Source: Microbacterium sp. ProA8
GTDB taxonomy: Bacteria > Actinomycetota > Actinomycetes > Actinomycetales > Microbacteriaceae
Reading direction: 5' to 3'
Assembly (NCBI RefSeq): GCF_039905635.1
Contig: NZ_CP157000.1
Location: forward strand, 1,116,001 to 1,180,000
Length of the DNA: 64,000 nt
Positions 40,677 through 49,320 of this stretch are shown here, piece by piece. The position numbers and the translations under genes were made by a program. The first letter of the stretch is position 1. Every line of letters starts with the position of its first letter. A model generated the notes under the pieces. It ran no database searches. It had not been told where the DNA came from and worked only from the letters and a program-made list of their open reading frames with translations.

Positions 40677-43600
40677 ATGAGACTCAGACTCACACTCCAG
40701 CGGCGAGACGCGCAGCAGATCGACATCGTCGTCACCTCCGACACGACGGCGACCGTGCAGGACGTGGCCCGGCACATCGTCGAGACCGACCCGGCGCGCG
40801 AGACGTCCGCCTCTCCGCGTGACGTGCTGACGCTCAAGGTGGCACCGCCCACCTCGTCCACCTTCACCATGCTCGCTCCCGACATGCTGATCAGCGACGC
40901 CGCGGTCGGCTCGGGCTTCATCGCATCGATCGTGAACCTCGGAGAGGACTACGTGGCGTCGCGGGCGGTCGGCGGCCCGCCGGCCGCCATCCTCTCGGTC
41001 GTCGGCGGCCCGCTCGTCGGACGCGAGTTTCCGCTGCCGCGCGGCCACTTCACAATCGGGCGCGCCGCAGGCAACGACATCGTGCTCGATGACCCGCTGA
41101 TCTCCAAGGTGCATGCGCGCATCGAGGTCGGCGGTTCGGTGGAACTCGTCGACCTGAACTCGGCCAACGGCATCGTGGTCGACGGCGGTCTGGTCCAGCG
41201 CCTCCGCGTCATCCCGGGGCAGCGGTTCTCGCTCGGCGACACCGACGTGGTCGTCCGCATGGTCCAGGACTTCGCCCCGGTCGAGCAGGACCCGGTGCTC
41301 GAGCGCGGCGGATCGCTGCTGTTCAACCGCAGCCCGCGCGTCGAGCCTCGCTACATCGGCGAAGAGCTCCCGGAGCCGCGGATGCCGAAAGATCCGGTCA
41401 CGCGGCTGTTCCCGTGGCCGATGCTGGTCGCACCGCTCATCCTCGGGATGGCGCTGTACGCGATGAACGGCAACCCCCGGTCGCTCCTCGTCGTCATCAT
41501 GTCGCCGCTGATGCTGCTCGGCAACTTCATCTCCCAGCGCACCCAGGTGGGCCAGCGCGCCCGCAAAGAGACGGAGATCTTCGAGCGCACGTTCGAAGAG
41601 CTCGAAGAGACGCTCTACCGCGAGCGCCCGCGCGAGCGCGAGATCCGCAACGCAGAGGCCCCGCCGGTGGCGGTGGTGTTCGAGGAGGCGATGCGACTCG
41701 GCCCGATGCTGTGGACACGACGCCCCGAGCACTGGAACTTCCTCTCGGTGCGGCTCGGCATCACCGAGGCCCCCTCGCGCACGACGGTCAAGCGGTCCGA
41801 GACGCCGGAGGCGCTGCAGGAGTTCGTCGATCGCGTCGACCGACTGCGCGACCGCTACCGCACCATCGACGGCGTCCCGGTGCTGGAGTCGCTGCAGAGC
41901 GTGGGGGTGATCGGCGTCGCCGGCGGGGATCGCGAGGCCGCCGATGCGCTGCGCGGCCTCTGCGTTCAGCTGTTCGGCCTGCACTCTCCCAACGAGCTGG
42001 TCGCCATCGCGCTGACCGAGCCCCGGTGGGCGACCCAGCTGGAGTGGCTGAAGTGGCTGCCCCACACCTCCAGCGAGCGCAGCCCGTTCCGCGACCTGCC
42101 GCTGTCGGACTCGGCGTCGAGCGGCGCGGCGCTGCTGTCGGGCCTGGAGGAACTGGTGATGCAGCGGTCGAAGGCGGCGTCGTCGCCCCGACTGCCCCTC
42201 GCCGACGACTGGGATCCGATGCGCTACGGCACCGACGTGCGCCGCGCCGCTGAAGAGGCCACCTTTCCCGGCCAGACGGCGGTGGTCGTCATCGTCACCG
42301 CCGACGCGCCCGTCGACCGGGCCCGACTGACCCAGGTGCTCGAGCGCGGGGCCGACGTCGGCGTGTACGGACTGTTCGTCGCCCCGATGGTCGATGCACT
42401 CCCGGCGGTGTGCCGGAGCTTCCTCGACGTCACGAACGGTCTCGAGCGCGCGCGCGCCGGGACGGTCCGCAGCGGCGTGGACTATCCCGACACGGCGGTG
42501 GAGGGCGTCTCGAACGAGCTGATGACGGTCCTCGCGAAGCGGCTCGCGCCGGTGGTGGACTCCAGCACCGTCATCGAGGACGCGTCCGACATCCCGAACT
42601 CCGTGATGTTCCTCTCCCTGGTCGGATCCGAGATGGCCTCGGACCCCGCGTTCGCGATCGAGCGCTGGCGCGAGAACAACACCATTCTGGACCGCTCGGG
42701 CGCCGCTCTGCCCCGGCTGAAGAAGGCGGGCACGCTGCGCGCGATCGTCGGCCAGGGCCCCACGGACGCGATGGCGCTCGACCTGCGGACACAGGGCCCG
42801 CACGCCCTGGTGGGCGGCACCACCGGAGCAGGTAAGTCCGAGTTCCTGCAGGCGTGGGTGCTGGGCATGGCGGCGGCTCACAGCCCCGACCGGGTCACGT
42901 TCCTCTTCGTCGACTACAAGGGCGGCTCGGCGTTCGCCGACTGCGTCGACCTGCCGCACTGCGTGGGCCTCGTGACCGACCTGAGCCCGCACCTCGTCCG
43001 CCGCGCGCTGACGAGCCTGCGCGCCGAGCTGCACCACCGCGAGCACCTGTTCAACCGCAAGAAGGCCAAGGATCTCCTCGAGCTGGAGAAGCGGCGCGAT
43101 CCCGACACCCCGCCCGCGCTGGTCCTCGTCATCGACGAGTTCGCCGCGCTCGCAGGCGAGGTGCCGGAGTTCGTCGACGGTGTCGTCGACATCGCCCAGC
43201 GCGGCCGATCGCTCGGCATCCACCTGATCATGGCCACCCAGCGCCCCGCCGGCGTGATCAAGGACAACCTGCGCGCCAACACCAACCTGCGGGTCGCGCT
43301 GCGCATGGCCGACGAGTCCGACTCGAAGGACGTCGTCGGCGATCCGGTGGCTGCGCGCTTCGACCCCGGCATCCCCGGCCGCGGGATCGCCAAGACCGGA
43401 CCGGGTCGTCTCGTGTCGTTCCAGTCCGCCTACGCCGGCGGATGGAGCAGCGATCAGGCACCCGCGGCGGACGTCGCCGTCGCACAGCTGCGGTTCGGGT
43501 CGGTGCAGCGATGGGAGCTCCCCGACTCGGGTGAGTCCGACTCGCACGACGTCGACCCCGGCCCCAACGACCAGAAGCGCATCGTGGCGACGCTCGTGGC

Positions 43601-45206
43601 GGCTGCCGACGTGGCGCGCATCCCCGCGCCGCGCCGCCCGTGGCTCGACGACCTCGAGACCACGGTCGACATCCGCCAGCTGCGGGCCGGGCGCTCCGGT
43701 TTCATCCTGCTCGGCAAGCGCGACGTCCCCGAGCGTCAGCTGCAGGAGCCGGTGTACTTCGAGCCCGACCGCGACGGGTCGCTCCTCGTGTACGGCACCA
43801 GCGGTTCGGGCAAGTCGACGGTGCTGCGCACCGTCGCGATCGCGGCGGCGACGGGCCGCCGCCCGGAGAACGTGGCCGTGTACGGGCTCGACTTCGGCGC
43901 CGGCGCGCTGAAGAGCCTCGAGGTGCTGCCGCACGTCGGCTCCATCATCCCCGGGGACGACGCCGAGCGCGTGCAGCGCATCATGCGCTCGCTGGGCGCC
44001 ATCCTCGACGACCGGGGCAAGCGCTTCAGCGCCGCCAACGCTTCGAGCATCGCCGAATACCGCCAGCTGACCGGTCGCGACGAGGCGCGCATCATCGTGC
44101 TCCTGGACGGCCTGCCGCAGTTCCGCGCAGAGTGGGAGTCCACGACCGCACGGATGCCGTTCTACCAGGCGTTCATGCGCATCCTGGGCGAGGGCCGCCC
44201 CCTCGGTGTGCACGTCGTCGCCACGGCCGACCGGTCGGGATCGGTGCCGACCGCCATCAGCTCGAACGTGTCCCGCCGGGTCGTGCTGCGACTCTCGGAC
44301 GAGAACGCCTACGCCCTGCTCAACGCGCCCAAGGACGTCCTCGACGAGCGCTCGGCGCCCGGGCGGGCCATCGTGGACGGCTTCGAGACCCAGATCGCCG
44401 TGCTCGGCGGCACGCCGAACGTGGCGGAGCAGACCAAGCTGCTCACCCAGTGGGCGCAGGATCTCCGTGCCGCGGGCGCCCGCGAGGTCGAGGAGATCGG
44501 GTCGCTTCCCACACGACTGCAGGCCACCGCCATGCCGGATCGCATCGGCGACTTCCCCGCGCTGGGTGTCGCCGAGGACACCCTCGCGGCGCGCGACTTC
44601 GATCCGATCGGCACCTTCGTGGTGACGGGACCGCCGCTGTCGGGCAAGACGAACGCGATGAAGGCGCTGATCACGTCGATGACCCGCTTCGACCCCGGCG
44701 TGCGGCTGTTCCACTTCGGCGGCCGCCGCTCGCAGCTCAAGGAGTTCGCGCCGTGGATGCGCAGTGCGACGACTCCCGACGAGGCGAAGGATCTGGCGAC
44801 CGAGCTCGCCGACCTGGTCGGCGACGAATCGCTGGATGCCAGACTCCTGATCGTGATCGAGGACGTCCCCCAGTTCGCCGACACGCCGGCGGAGCGCCCG
44901 CTCAAGGCGCTGTTCCAGGCGGTCAACCGCAGCGAGCACCTGCTGATCGGCGATGCCGACGTCAGTCAGATCGCGAGCGGGTTCGGGCTCATCGGCGACT
45001 TCAAGGGCGGCCGCAAGGGCATCGTGCTGCGTCCGGACGCGTTCGACGGTGACGCCATCTTCAAGGTGCCGTTCCCGAAGGTCAAGCGCTCCGACTTCCC
45101 GGAGGGCCGCGGAATCTTCGTCCAGTCGGGGCGCGCCGTCACGGTGCAGATGCCGCTCGTCGAGGGAACCACCCTGGAGGTGCCGCAGACCGCGGTCCAG
45201 CGATGA
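40677..45206 (+). CDS. EssC/EccC-like type VII secretion motor ATPase with FHA domain
   Basis: A 1509-residue protein. Residues ~1-90 look ubiquitin-like. Residues ~100-200 form an FHA domain ('FTIGRAAGNDIVLDDPLISKVHARI', 'NSANG'), and two TM helices lie at ~245-286. Three FtsK/SpoIIIE ATPase domains follow: Walker A ~711-720 ([10 protein letters not shown]) with a full Walker B 'LVLVIDEFAAL' near 814; Walker A ~1039 (YGTSGSGKST) with a weak 'IVLLDGLPQF'; and Walker A ~1317 (GPPLSGKTN) with 'LIVIEDVPQF'. One active and two degenerate ATPase modules, an N-terminal FHA domain and a single chain match the EssC layout of Firmicute-type T7SS better than mycobacterial EccCa/EccCb. It drives export of WXG100 substrates, which are encoded immediately downstream. 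Confidence 0.93.
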   Translation: MRLRLTLQRRDAQQIDIVVTSDTTATVQDVARHIVETDPARETSASPRDVLTLKVAPPTSSTFTMLAPDMLISDAAVGSGFIASIVNLGEDYVASRAVGGPPAAILSVVGGPLVGREFPLPRGHFTIGRAAGNDIVLDDPLISKVHARIEVGGSVELVDLNSANGIVVDGGLVQRLRVIPGQRFSLGDTDVVVRMVQDFAPVEQDPVLERGGSLLFNRSPRVEPRYIGEELPEPRMPKDPVTRLFPWPMLVAPLILGMALYAMNGNPRSLLVVIMSPLMLLGNFISQRTQVGQRARKETEIFERTFEELEETLYRERPREREIRNAEAPPVAVVFEEAMRLGPMLWTRRPEHWNFLSVRLGITEAPSRTTVKRSETPEALQEFVDRVDRLRDRYRTIDGVPVLESLQSVGVIGVAGGDREAADALRGLCVQLFGLHSPNELVAIALTEPRWATQLEWLKWLPHTSSERSPFRDLPLSDSASSGAALLSGLEELVMQRSKAASSPRLPLADDWDPMRYGTDVRRAAEEATFPGQTAVVVIVTADAPVDRARLTQVLERGADVGVYGLFVAPMVDALPAVCRSFLDVTNGLERARAGTVRSGVDYPDTAVEGVSNELMTVLAKRLAPVVDSSTVIEDASDIPNSVMFLSLVGSEMASDPAFAIERWRENNTILDRSGAALPRLKKAGTLRAIVGQGPTDAMALDLRTQGPHALVGGTTGAGKSEFLQAWVLGMAAAHSPDRVTFLFVDYKGGSAFADCVDLPHCVGLVTDLSPHLVRRALTSLRAELHHREHLFNRKKAKDLLELEKRRDPDTPPALVLVIDEFAALAGEVPEFVDGVVDIAQRGRSLGIHLIMATQRPAGVIKDNLRANTNLRVALRMADESDSKDVVGDPVAARFDPGIPGRGIAKTGPGRLVSFQSAYAGGWSSDQAPAADVAVAQLRFGSVQRWELPDSGESDSHDVDPGPNDQKRIVATLVAAADVARIPAPRRPWLDDLETTVDIRQLRAGRSGFILLGKRDVPERQLQEPVYFEPDRDGSLLVYGTSGSGKSTVLRTVAIAAATGRRPENVAVYGLDFGAGALKSLEVLPHVGSIIPGDDAERVQRIMRSLGAILDDRGKRFSAANASSIAEYRQLTGRDEARIIVLLDGLPQFRAEWESTTARMPFYQAFMRILGEGRPLGVHVVATADRSGSVPTAISSNVSRRVVLRLSDENAYALLNAPKDVLDERSAPGRAIVDGFETQIAVLGGTPNVAEQTKLLTQWAQDLRAAGAREVEEIGSLPTRLQATAMPDRIGDFPALGVAEDTLAARDFDPIGTFVVTGPPLSGKTNAMKALITSMTRFDPGVRLFHFGGRRSQLKEFAPWMRSATTPDEAKDLATELADLVGDESLDARLLIVIEDVPQFADTPAERPLKALFQAVNRSEHLLIGDADVSQIASGFGLIGDFKGGRKGIVLRPDAFDGDAIFKVPFPKVKRSDFPEGRGIFVQSGRAVTVQMPLVEGTTLEVPQTAVQR

Positions 45207-45219
45207 CCTGGGGACCGGC

Positions 45220-45266
45220 ATGGGGAATGGTCCCCATCGTGGTCGCAGGCGGGGTTTCGCTAGCTT
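45220..45266 (+). promoter_or_regulatory. Operator palindrome and promoter of esx copy 1
   Basis: The perfect palindrome ATGGGGA-ATGG-TCCCCAT (45220-45237) is followed after 23 nt by the -10 box TAGCTT (45261-45266). No TTGACA-like -35 is seen: the palindrome ends where a -35 would begin, which suits an activator site. The same 18 bp occur before esx copy 2. Confidence 0.65.
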
Positions 45267-45603
45267 GGAGTCATCGGCCCGGGGTGGGTCGGGAATCTGA
45301 GTGAGGGAGTTGACGATGGCCGATTTCGGTGCTTCGTATGCGGAGATGGAGCAGGTGGCGTCGTCGCTGTCGCAGGCTCGTGATGACATCCAGGGCCAGT
45401 TGGATTCGCTGAAGAGCCAGGTGGACACGCTGCTGGGTGAGGACTTCAAGACGCAGCACGCTTCGGGCAAGTTCGGTGAGGGGTACTCGGAGCTGACGAC
45501 GGGTCTGAAGGGTGCGGTGGACGGCATCAACGACATGTCGGAGTCGCTGCTCGGCATGATGCGCGCGATCCAGGACCTCGACCAGCAGCTCGCCGGCGGC
45601 TGA
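45266..45603 (+). repeat. 338-bp duplication, copy 1 (promoter edge plus esx gene)
   Basis: It is identical to 49320-49657 except for c/t at 45547/49601. Identity begins at the last base of the -10 box and stops exactly at the stop codon; flanking sequence is unrelated apart from the 18-bp palindrome. Confidence 0.95.
45316..45603 (+). CDS. WXG100-family Esx secreted protein, copy 1
   Basis: A 95-residue, all-helical protein of EsxA size and pattern: helix (residues ~8-40), turn, helix (~55-90). The turn reads 'LLGEDFKTQHASGKFGEGY', so the usual Trp-x-Gly is replaced by Glu-Asp-Phe and the protein has no Trp at all. No YxxxD/E export tail is visible. GAGGGA 7 nt upstream selects the ATG at 45316 over the GTG at 45301. 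Its codons use T in third position (ggt, gct, gat, cgt) more than its neighbours do. It should be exported by the EssC-like motor as a dimer, possibly with the WXG-like protein encoded next. The protein is identical to the one at 49370. Confidence 0.9.
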   Translation: MADFGASYAEMEQVASSLSQARDDIQGQLDSLKSQVDTLLGEDFKTQHASGKFGEGYSELTTGLKGAVDGINDMSESLLGMMRAIQDLDQQLAGG

Positions 45604-45614
45604 ACCACCTCCAT

Positions 45615-45654
45615 CGCCGGTGCGGCGGGCTTCGCGCCTGCCCGCCGCACGGCG
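45615..45654 (+). terminator. Strong hairpin between esx copy 1 and its downstream gene
   Basis: A stem of 15 bp with one bulged G (45615-45630 with 45640-45654) closes a 9-nt loop. The 11-bp core is GTGCGGCGGGC. It begins 12 nt after the esx stop and probably acts as a partial terminator or 3'-end stabiliser, so that esx mRNA exceeds that of the distal genes. Confidence 0.6.
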
Positions 45655-45689
45655 ACGGTGACCGCGGCGCACGAATTTGAGGAGAGACG

Positions 45690-45983
45690 GTGGGGGTCAA
45701 GGTCAGCTATGACGATCTCGGCGACCTGAGCACGCAGCTCAAGCACATCATCGACGAGTTCGAGAGCGCGGGCAGCAGGCGACGGGATCTCGAGGACGCT
45801 GTCGACACGCCGTACGACAAGGACGACCTGAAGGACGCGGCCCACGACTTCGAGGGTCGCTGGGACGACCGTCGCAAGCGGCTCATGGACAACTGCAAGG
45901 GCGTCGCAGAGCACCTCGACGGCGTGATCGCCGCCTTCAAGGGCTTCGACGAAGACGCGGCACGCAAGTCAGAGAACGGATGA
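45690..45983 (+). CDS. WXG-like small helical protein (Esx partner, cassette A)
   Basis: A 97-residue acidic helical protein. 'FEGRWDDRRKRL' places a Trp at residue 58 where WXG100 proteins have their turn, followed by a second helix ('GVAEHLDGVIAAFKGFDEDA'). This resembles a divergent WXG100 protein or an adaptor domain for the large substrate that follows after only 4 nt. A GAGGAGAG ribosome site precedes the GTG. It is not similar in sequence to its positional counterpart at 49743 beyond length and the central Trp. Confidence 0.75.
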   Translation: MGVKVSYDDLGDLSTQLKHIIDEFESAGSRRRDLEDAVDTPYDKDDLKDAAHDFEGRWDDRRKRLMDNCKGVAEHLDGVIAAFKGFDEDAARKSENG

Positions 45984-45987
45984 CGGA

Positions 45988-47196
45988 ATGACCACGCCTT
46001 ACATGCCGTCGCACACGCCGGCAGGCACCCTGATCGAGAAGCTGCGCGGCGACGCCGGAGACGTCCAGACGCGCGGCCAGCAGATCGTCGATCTCGCGAG
46101 CGACATGTCCAGCGCATGGAACCTCATCTCCCGGCTCGTCGATGACGGCGCCGACATGGAGGGGAAGTCGATCGAGAAGCTCCGCGAGCTGTGCGGCAAG
46201 GTCAGCAGCGATCTGTCCCAGGCAGCCGAGCTCTACGACTCCGTCGGGCCGCACATCCTCACCTACGGCAAGGAGCTCGAGACGTCGAAGGGCGTCATCG
46301 ACCCGCTCGTGTCGGATCTGCTGGAGCTGTGGGAGGAGTACTACAGCCTCAGTCGCACCGCCGACACCGCCGAGGGCGCGGTGCCGAACGAGCCCGATGA
46401 CGACGCGGACGCGGACGAGCAGTCGGCGTACGACACCGCCTCGGCGAACGCCGATGAGAAGCGGGGCCTCGCCACCGCGAAGCACGCGGACTGGGTCGAG
46501 AAGGCGGGGGAGTACGACACCGCCTGGGACAGCTGGTTCGAAGCCTTCGACACCGCCGCCAAGAACATCCGGGAGGGCGTGAGCGGCAAGATCGAGGACG
46601 ACTGGAAGGACAACCTCCGCGGCGCGCTCGACTTCCTCGCGAACGTCCTGGCCGTCGCCGGGATCGTGCTTGCGGTCCTTGCCATCGTGATCGGCGGTCC
46701 GCTCATCCTGGCCCTCGCTGCGATCGTGGCGGTCGCGACCCTCGCCGTCGCACTCACCCGCAAGCTCGCCTTCGACGACGGCAGCTGGTGGGATGTCGCC
46801 TTCGGCGTGATCGGCGTCATCCCGTTCCTGGGCCCCGCCGCCCGCACCATCCGCGGCCTCGGCTCGGCATCCGGATGGAGCGCGCTGGGGACGAAGTTCG
46901 GCGACGATGCCGTGCGACTGGCCGGCTTGCGTGCCACGTCCTTCGAGGACTGGGGGTCGAGCCTCATCGGGCTGCGCGGCACGACATTCGCAGACAAGGC
47001 CGCGGACTTCTCGGCCCAGCTGTTCTCGGGCAAGCACGTCGACGACTGGGCGCGGATGGGCTCCACGGCCCGCGACGGGGCGGCCATCGTCGGCACCGTC
47101 TGGGTCGCACAGTTCCAGATCGTCGGCCAGATCAAGGATGCCGCGTCCGGTTCCTTCTCCGGCTCGTTCGACCCTGACCAGAACCCCTTCTCGTGA
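45988..47196 (+). CDS. Putative type VII secreted/effector protein with TM hairpin (cassette A)
   Basis: 402 residues. Residues 1-205 are helical and Asp/Glu-rich, like an extended ESX/LXG-type substrate domain. Residues ~214-262 are two tightly spaced hydrophobic helices ('NVLAVAGIVLAVLAIVIGGPL', 'LALAAIVAVATLAVAL'). 'WWDVAFGVIGVIPFLGPAARTI' follows at ~270. The last ~110 residues are amphipathic and match no toxin motif I recognise. The same plan recurs in the 50042 protein of cassette B. A two-helix segment in the middle of an exported protein is known from polymorphic T7SS toxins. It could be a pore-forming or membrane-crossing effector, but no catalytic residues are evident. Confidence 0.65.
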   Translation: MTTPYMPSHTPAGTLIEKLRGDAGDVQTRGQQIVDLASDMSSAWNLISRLVDDGADMEGKSIEKLRELCGKVSSDLSQAAELYDSVGPHILTYGKELETSKGVIDPLVSDLLELWEEYYSLSRTADTAEGAVPNEPDDDADADEQSAYDTASANADEKRGLATAKHADWVEKAGEYDTAWDSWFEAFDTAAKNIREGVSGKIEDDWKDNLRGALDFLANVLAVAGIVLAVLAIVIGGPLILALAAIVAVATLAVALTRKLAFDDGSWWDVAFGVIGVIPFLGPAARTIRGLGSASGWSALGTKFGDDAVRLAGLRATSFEDWGSSLIGLRGTTFADKAADFSAQLFSGKHVDDWARMGSTARDGAAIVGTVWVAQFQIVGQIKDAASGSFSGSFDPDQNPFS

Positions 47197-47256
47197 CCGG
47201 CACCGTGCGGGATCGCACGGCGCGGATCGGGGAGCCGGTGATGGGAGACTTGTCGG

Positions 47257-47874
47257 GTGAGTGACCTGCGCGCTGAGTTGAGGGGCACGGTGTCCCCTGC
47301 CGTCCCGCAGTATCGGATGCTGCTGCCGCTGGGCTGGCAGTCGTACGACCTGACCGCGGATACCGAGCGAGAGCTGCTCGGCGCATCGCGGACGCGACTG
47401 GCGCAGGCCGGTCGACCGGATCTCGCGTCGGGTCTCGCCGTCCAGGTCGGGGACGCCCTGCGCAGCCTTCGCGCGCAGGACGCCTTCGCCTTCGCGCTGG
47501 CGGGCGAGACGGCGCCGTCCTGGGCGCTGGGGGCGGCGAGCCTCGTGGGGCTCCGGCGCAAGGCGACGCCCGAGATCCCGCTGGACGCCGTCGTCGAGGA
47601 CGCCGTCCGCAACCGCGGCGGCATCGCGATCGGCGAAGGGCATCGCATGGTGCGCTGGACCGAGCGTCGCCCGGTCACCGTCGAGGGCGTCGCCGCCGTC
47701 TCGTTCCTCATCAACTACCTCATCCCGATCCCCGGAACCCGGCGGACGCAGGCCGTGCAATGGACCGCGACCGTCGCCCATGCGGCCGACATGGCCGAGG
47801 ACGACCCGGTGCTGCTGGCGTGGGTGGCGCTCTTCGACCACCACGTCGCCACCTTCACGTGGAGCACGCGCTGA
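47257..47874 (+). CDS. Conserved-looking soluble protein of the T7SS cassette (unknown function)
   Basis: 205 residues with no signal peptide or TM helix. The N-terminal half is helical ('ERELLGASRTRLAQAGRPD'). The C-terminal half has strand pairs and 'VSFLINYLIPIPGTRRTQAVQW', then a final helix and strand ('LLAWVALFDHHVATFTW'). No family was recognised. It follows the putative effector by 60 nt and precedes the next gene by 1 nt. Its order of elements resembles that of 51174-51800 in cassette B. Roles as an EspG-like chaperone or a protective partner of the effector are guesses from position only. Confidence 0.7.
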   Translation: MSDLRAELRGTVSPAVPQYRMLLPLGWQSYDLTADTERELLGASRTRLAQAGRPDLASGLAVQVGDALRSLRAQDAFAFALAGETAPSWALGAASLVGLRRKATPEIPLDAVVEDAVRNRGGIAIGEGHRMVRWTERRPVTVEGVAAVSFLINYLIPIPGTRRTQAVQWTATVAHAADMAEDDPVLLAWVALFDHHVATFTWSTR

Positions 47875-47875
47875 C

Positions 47876-48493
47876 ATGCAGATCAATCTTCGACACGATC
47901 CCGAGCGGAGCCTCCCCGTCCCGCACGTCGAGCAGTCCGCCGAAGAGCGCGCACGCTGGGCGCGGGAGACCGCCTACGCCTTCGCCGCGCGCGAGGGATT
48001 CGAGGATGCCACGGCCGAGCGCATCACCGCGGCGCTGAGCGACATCGCCGACGCGACCGGCGAGGACCGCCGGAACCTGCTCCTCATCGGGGCGGAGGGA
48101 CGCGTCCTGGCGCCGTTCACGGTGTTCGCGGCATCCGAACCGCTGGCCGAGCCCGAGCAGGCCGCCTTCCTGTGGTCGGCCTCGGCGCTGCTGCCGCCGA
48201 CCACCGAGGTGGTGGAGTCGGCGCAGCTGGGCGCCGGATTCTCGGTGACCCTGCTCGAGCGTCACGACGACCACGACTTCGGGTTCCGGCGCTGGCTCTT
48301 CGTCGGGCAGAACGCCACTCTCGGCGCCGTGCTCGGCCCCGTCGCCCCGTACGGCCTCCCCTTCGTGGAGGGTGTTGCCGGCGACATCCTGCACGAGTCG
48401 GTCCTCGAGGGCTTCCTGCCCGCCGCCGACCGCGCGCGGGTGGAAGCGCTCGACACCGCGGTGGTGCGAGCGGGAGAGGACTGGCCGCTGTGA
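47876..48493 (+). CDS. Soluble protein of the T7SS cassette (unknown function)
   Basis: 205 residues, acidic, with a helical N-terminus ('SAEERARWARETAYAFAAREGF') and a beta-rich C-terminus ('VTLLERHDDHDFGFRRWLFVGQNATLGAVLGP'). No family was recognised. The ATG at 47876 lies 1 nt after the previous stop; longer in-frame extensions run inside the upstream gene and were rejected. It ends in a GTGA overlap with the following membrane protein. Cassette B has only one such soluble gene, so this one is specific to cassette A or a duplicate that has diverged strongly. Confidence 0.7.
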   Translation: MQINLRHDPERSLPVPHVEQSAEERARWARETAYAFAAREGFEDATAERITAALSDIADATGEDRRNLLLIGAEGRVLAPFTVFAASEPLAEPEQAAFLWSASALLPPTTEVVESAQLGAGFSVTLLERHDDHDFGFRRWLFVGQNATLGAVLGPVAPYGLPFVEGVAGDILHESVLEGFLPAADRARVEALDTAVVRAGEDWPL

Positions 48494-49266
48494 GCGATCG
48501 CACCCTGACCAGCCTGGTCGACGAGACCGACGAGTGGGGTCCGCTCGAGTGGTGGCGGCTCGAGCTGCGCTCGTTCGCCAGGGCGCCGTACGCGCAGCAC
48601 ACACTCGTCATGCTGGCCCCGAAGGAGGCGGTGCGCGCGGAGCACCCGGGCATCAGCGCGGGGAGCTGCCTGCAATCGCTCGCATACATGTTCCTGCTGG
48701 TCGCCCCGCTCGTCGGCGCCGCGGCGATGCTCCGCTGGGTCGTCGGCGGAAGCGCTTTCGACTTCCCGCTGGCGTTCGCCGGCGTGCTCACGCTCATCTC
48801 GTTCCTCGCCACGGCATGGAGCCAGTACCAGCGCTTCCGTCGTCCGCGCGCCGTCTCGCAGGCGGGGATCCGCACCACCTCGCTGATGCACATCGTGCCC
48901 GGCCTGTTCACGGCGCTCGTCGCCATCACTGCGGGTCGCGAGCTGCTGGACGGCGGCACCTGGGTCTGGCTCGTCGTCGTCCTGGCCGACGTGGTCGCCT
49001 ACGCGGCGATCCTCATTCGCGGCGCGACCATCAAGGGCGGTCCGCAGAACCCGCACGACAACGTCGACCAGAGCATGAAGGAGATCCCGCCCTCGACGCT
49101 GAGCGAGATCCTGGCCGAGCGGGATGCCGCGATCGACCTGCTCGCGGCGCGCGGCAAGATCACGCCCGACGTCGCGGCAGAGGCCCGTGCCACGGCACCG
49201 GGGCGGCTCGCGCTGACGGTCGCACCGGAGGGCGGCTCCGCCTACTACCGCCCTGATCAGGCCTGA
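48490..49266 (+). CDS. Four-TM membrane protein of T7SS cassette A
   Basis: 258 residues with four hydrophobic helices ('LAYMFLLVAPLVGAAAML', 'FAGVLTLISFLATAW', 'LMHIVPGLFTALVAITA', 'WVWLVVVLADVVAYAAIL'), then a soluble C-terminal tail with a helical segment ('LSEILAERDAAIDLLAARG'). The GTG start overlaps the preceding stop by 4 nt; a longer frame reaching back to 48172 is a shadow of that gene. It is the last gene of cassette A and matches the 51811 protein in position and TM number. It might be an immunity protein against a membrane-active effector or a channel subunit; neither can be shown from the sequence. Confidence 0.75.
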   Translation: MSDRTLTSLVDETDEWGPLEWWRLELRSFARAPYAQHTLVMLAPKEAVRAEHPGISAGSCLQSLAYMFLLVAPLVGAAAMLRWVVGGSAFDFPLAFAGVLTLISFLATAWSQYQRFRRPRAVSQAGIRTTSLMHIVPGLFTALVAITAGRELLDGGTWVWLVVVLADVVAYAAILIRGATIKGGPQNPHDNVDQSMKEIPPSTLSEILAERDAAIDLLAARGKITPDVAAEARATAPGRLALTVAPEGGSAYYRPDQA

Positions 49267-49274
49267 ATCGCCGC

Positions 49275-49320
49275 ATGGGGAATGGTCCCCATGGGCTGAT
49301 CGCGTCATGCCGGTTAGCGT
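49275..49320 (+). promoter_or_regulatory. Operator palindrome and promoter of esx copy 2
   Basis: The same perfect palindrome ATGGGGA-ATGG-TCCCCAT (49275-49292) is followed after 22 nt by the -10 box TAGCGT (49315-49320). The sequence between the palindrome and the -10 box differs from copy 1, so the 18 bp are kept by selection rather than merely being part of the duplication. Confidence 0.65.

Noticed and set aside
45220..45237. The ATGGGGA/TCCCCAT palindrome as a terminator of the EssC-like gene
   Set aside because: Arms of only 7 bp with a 4-nt spacer, and similar sites precede three promoters. A protein-binding site fits better.
39540..45914. Antisense frame of about 2,100 codons opposite the RDD-FHA and EssC-like genes
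   Set aside because: It spans several real genes and shows no motifs. It is a shadow frame caused by high GC.
48172..48489. Longer N-terminus for the 4-TM protein of cassette A
   Set aside because: The extension lies wholly inside the preceding gene. A GTG with a 4-nt overlap is the natural start.
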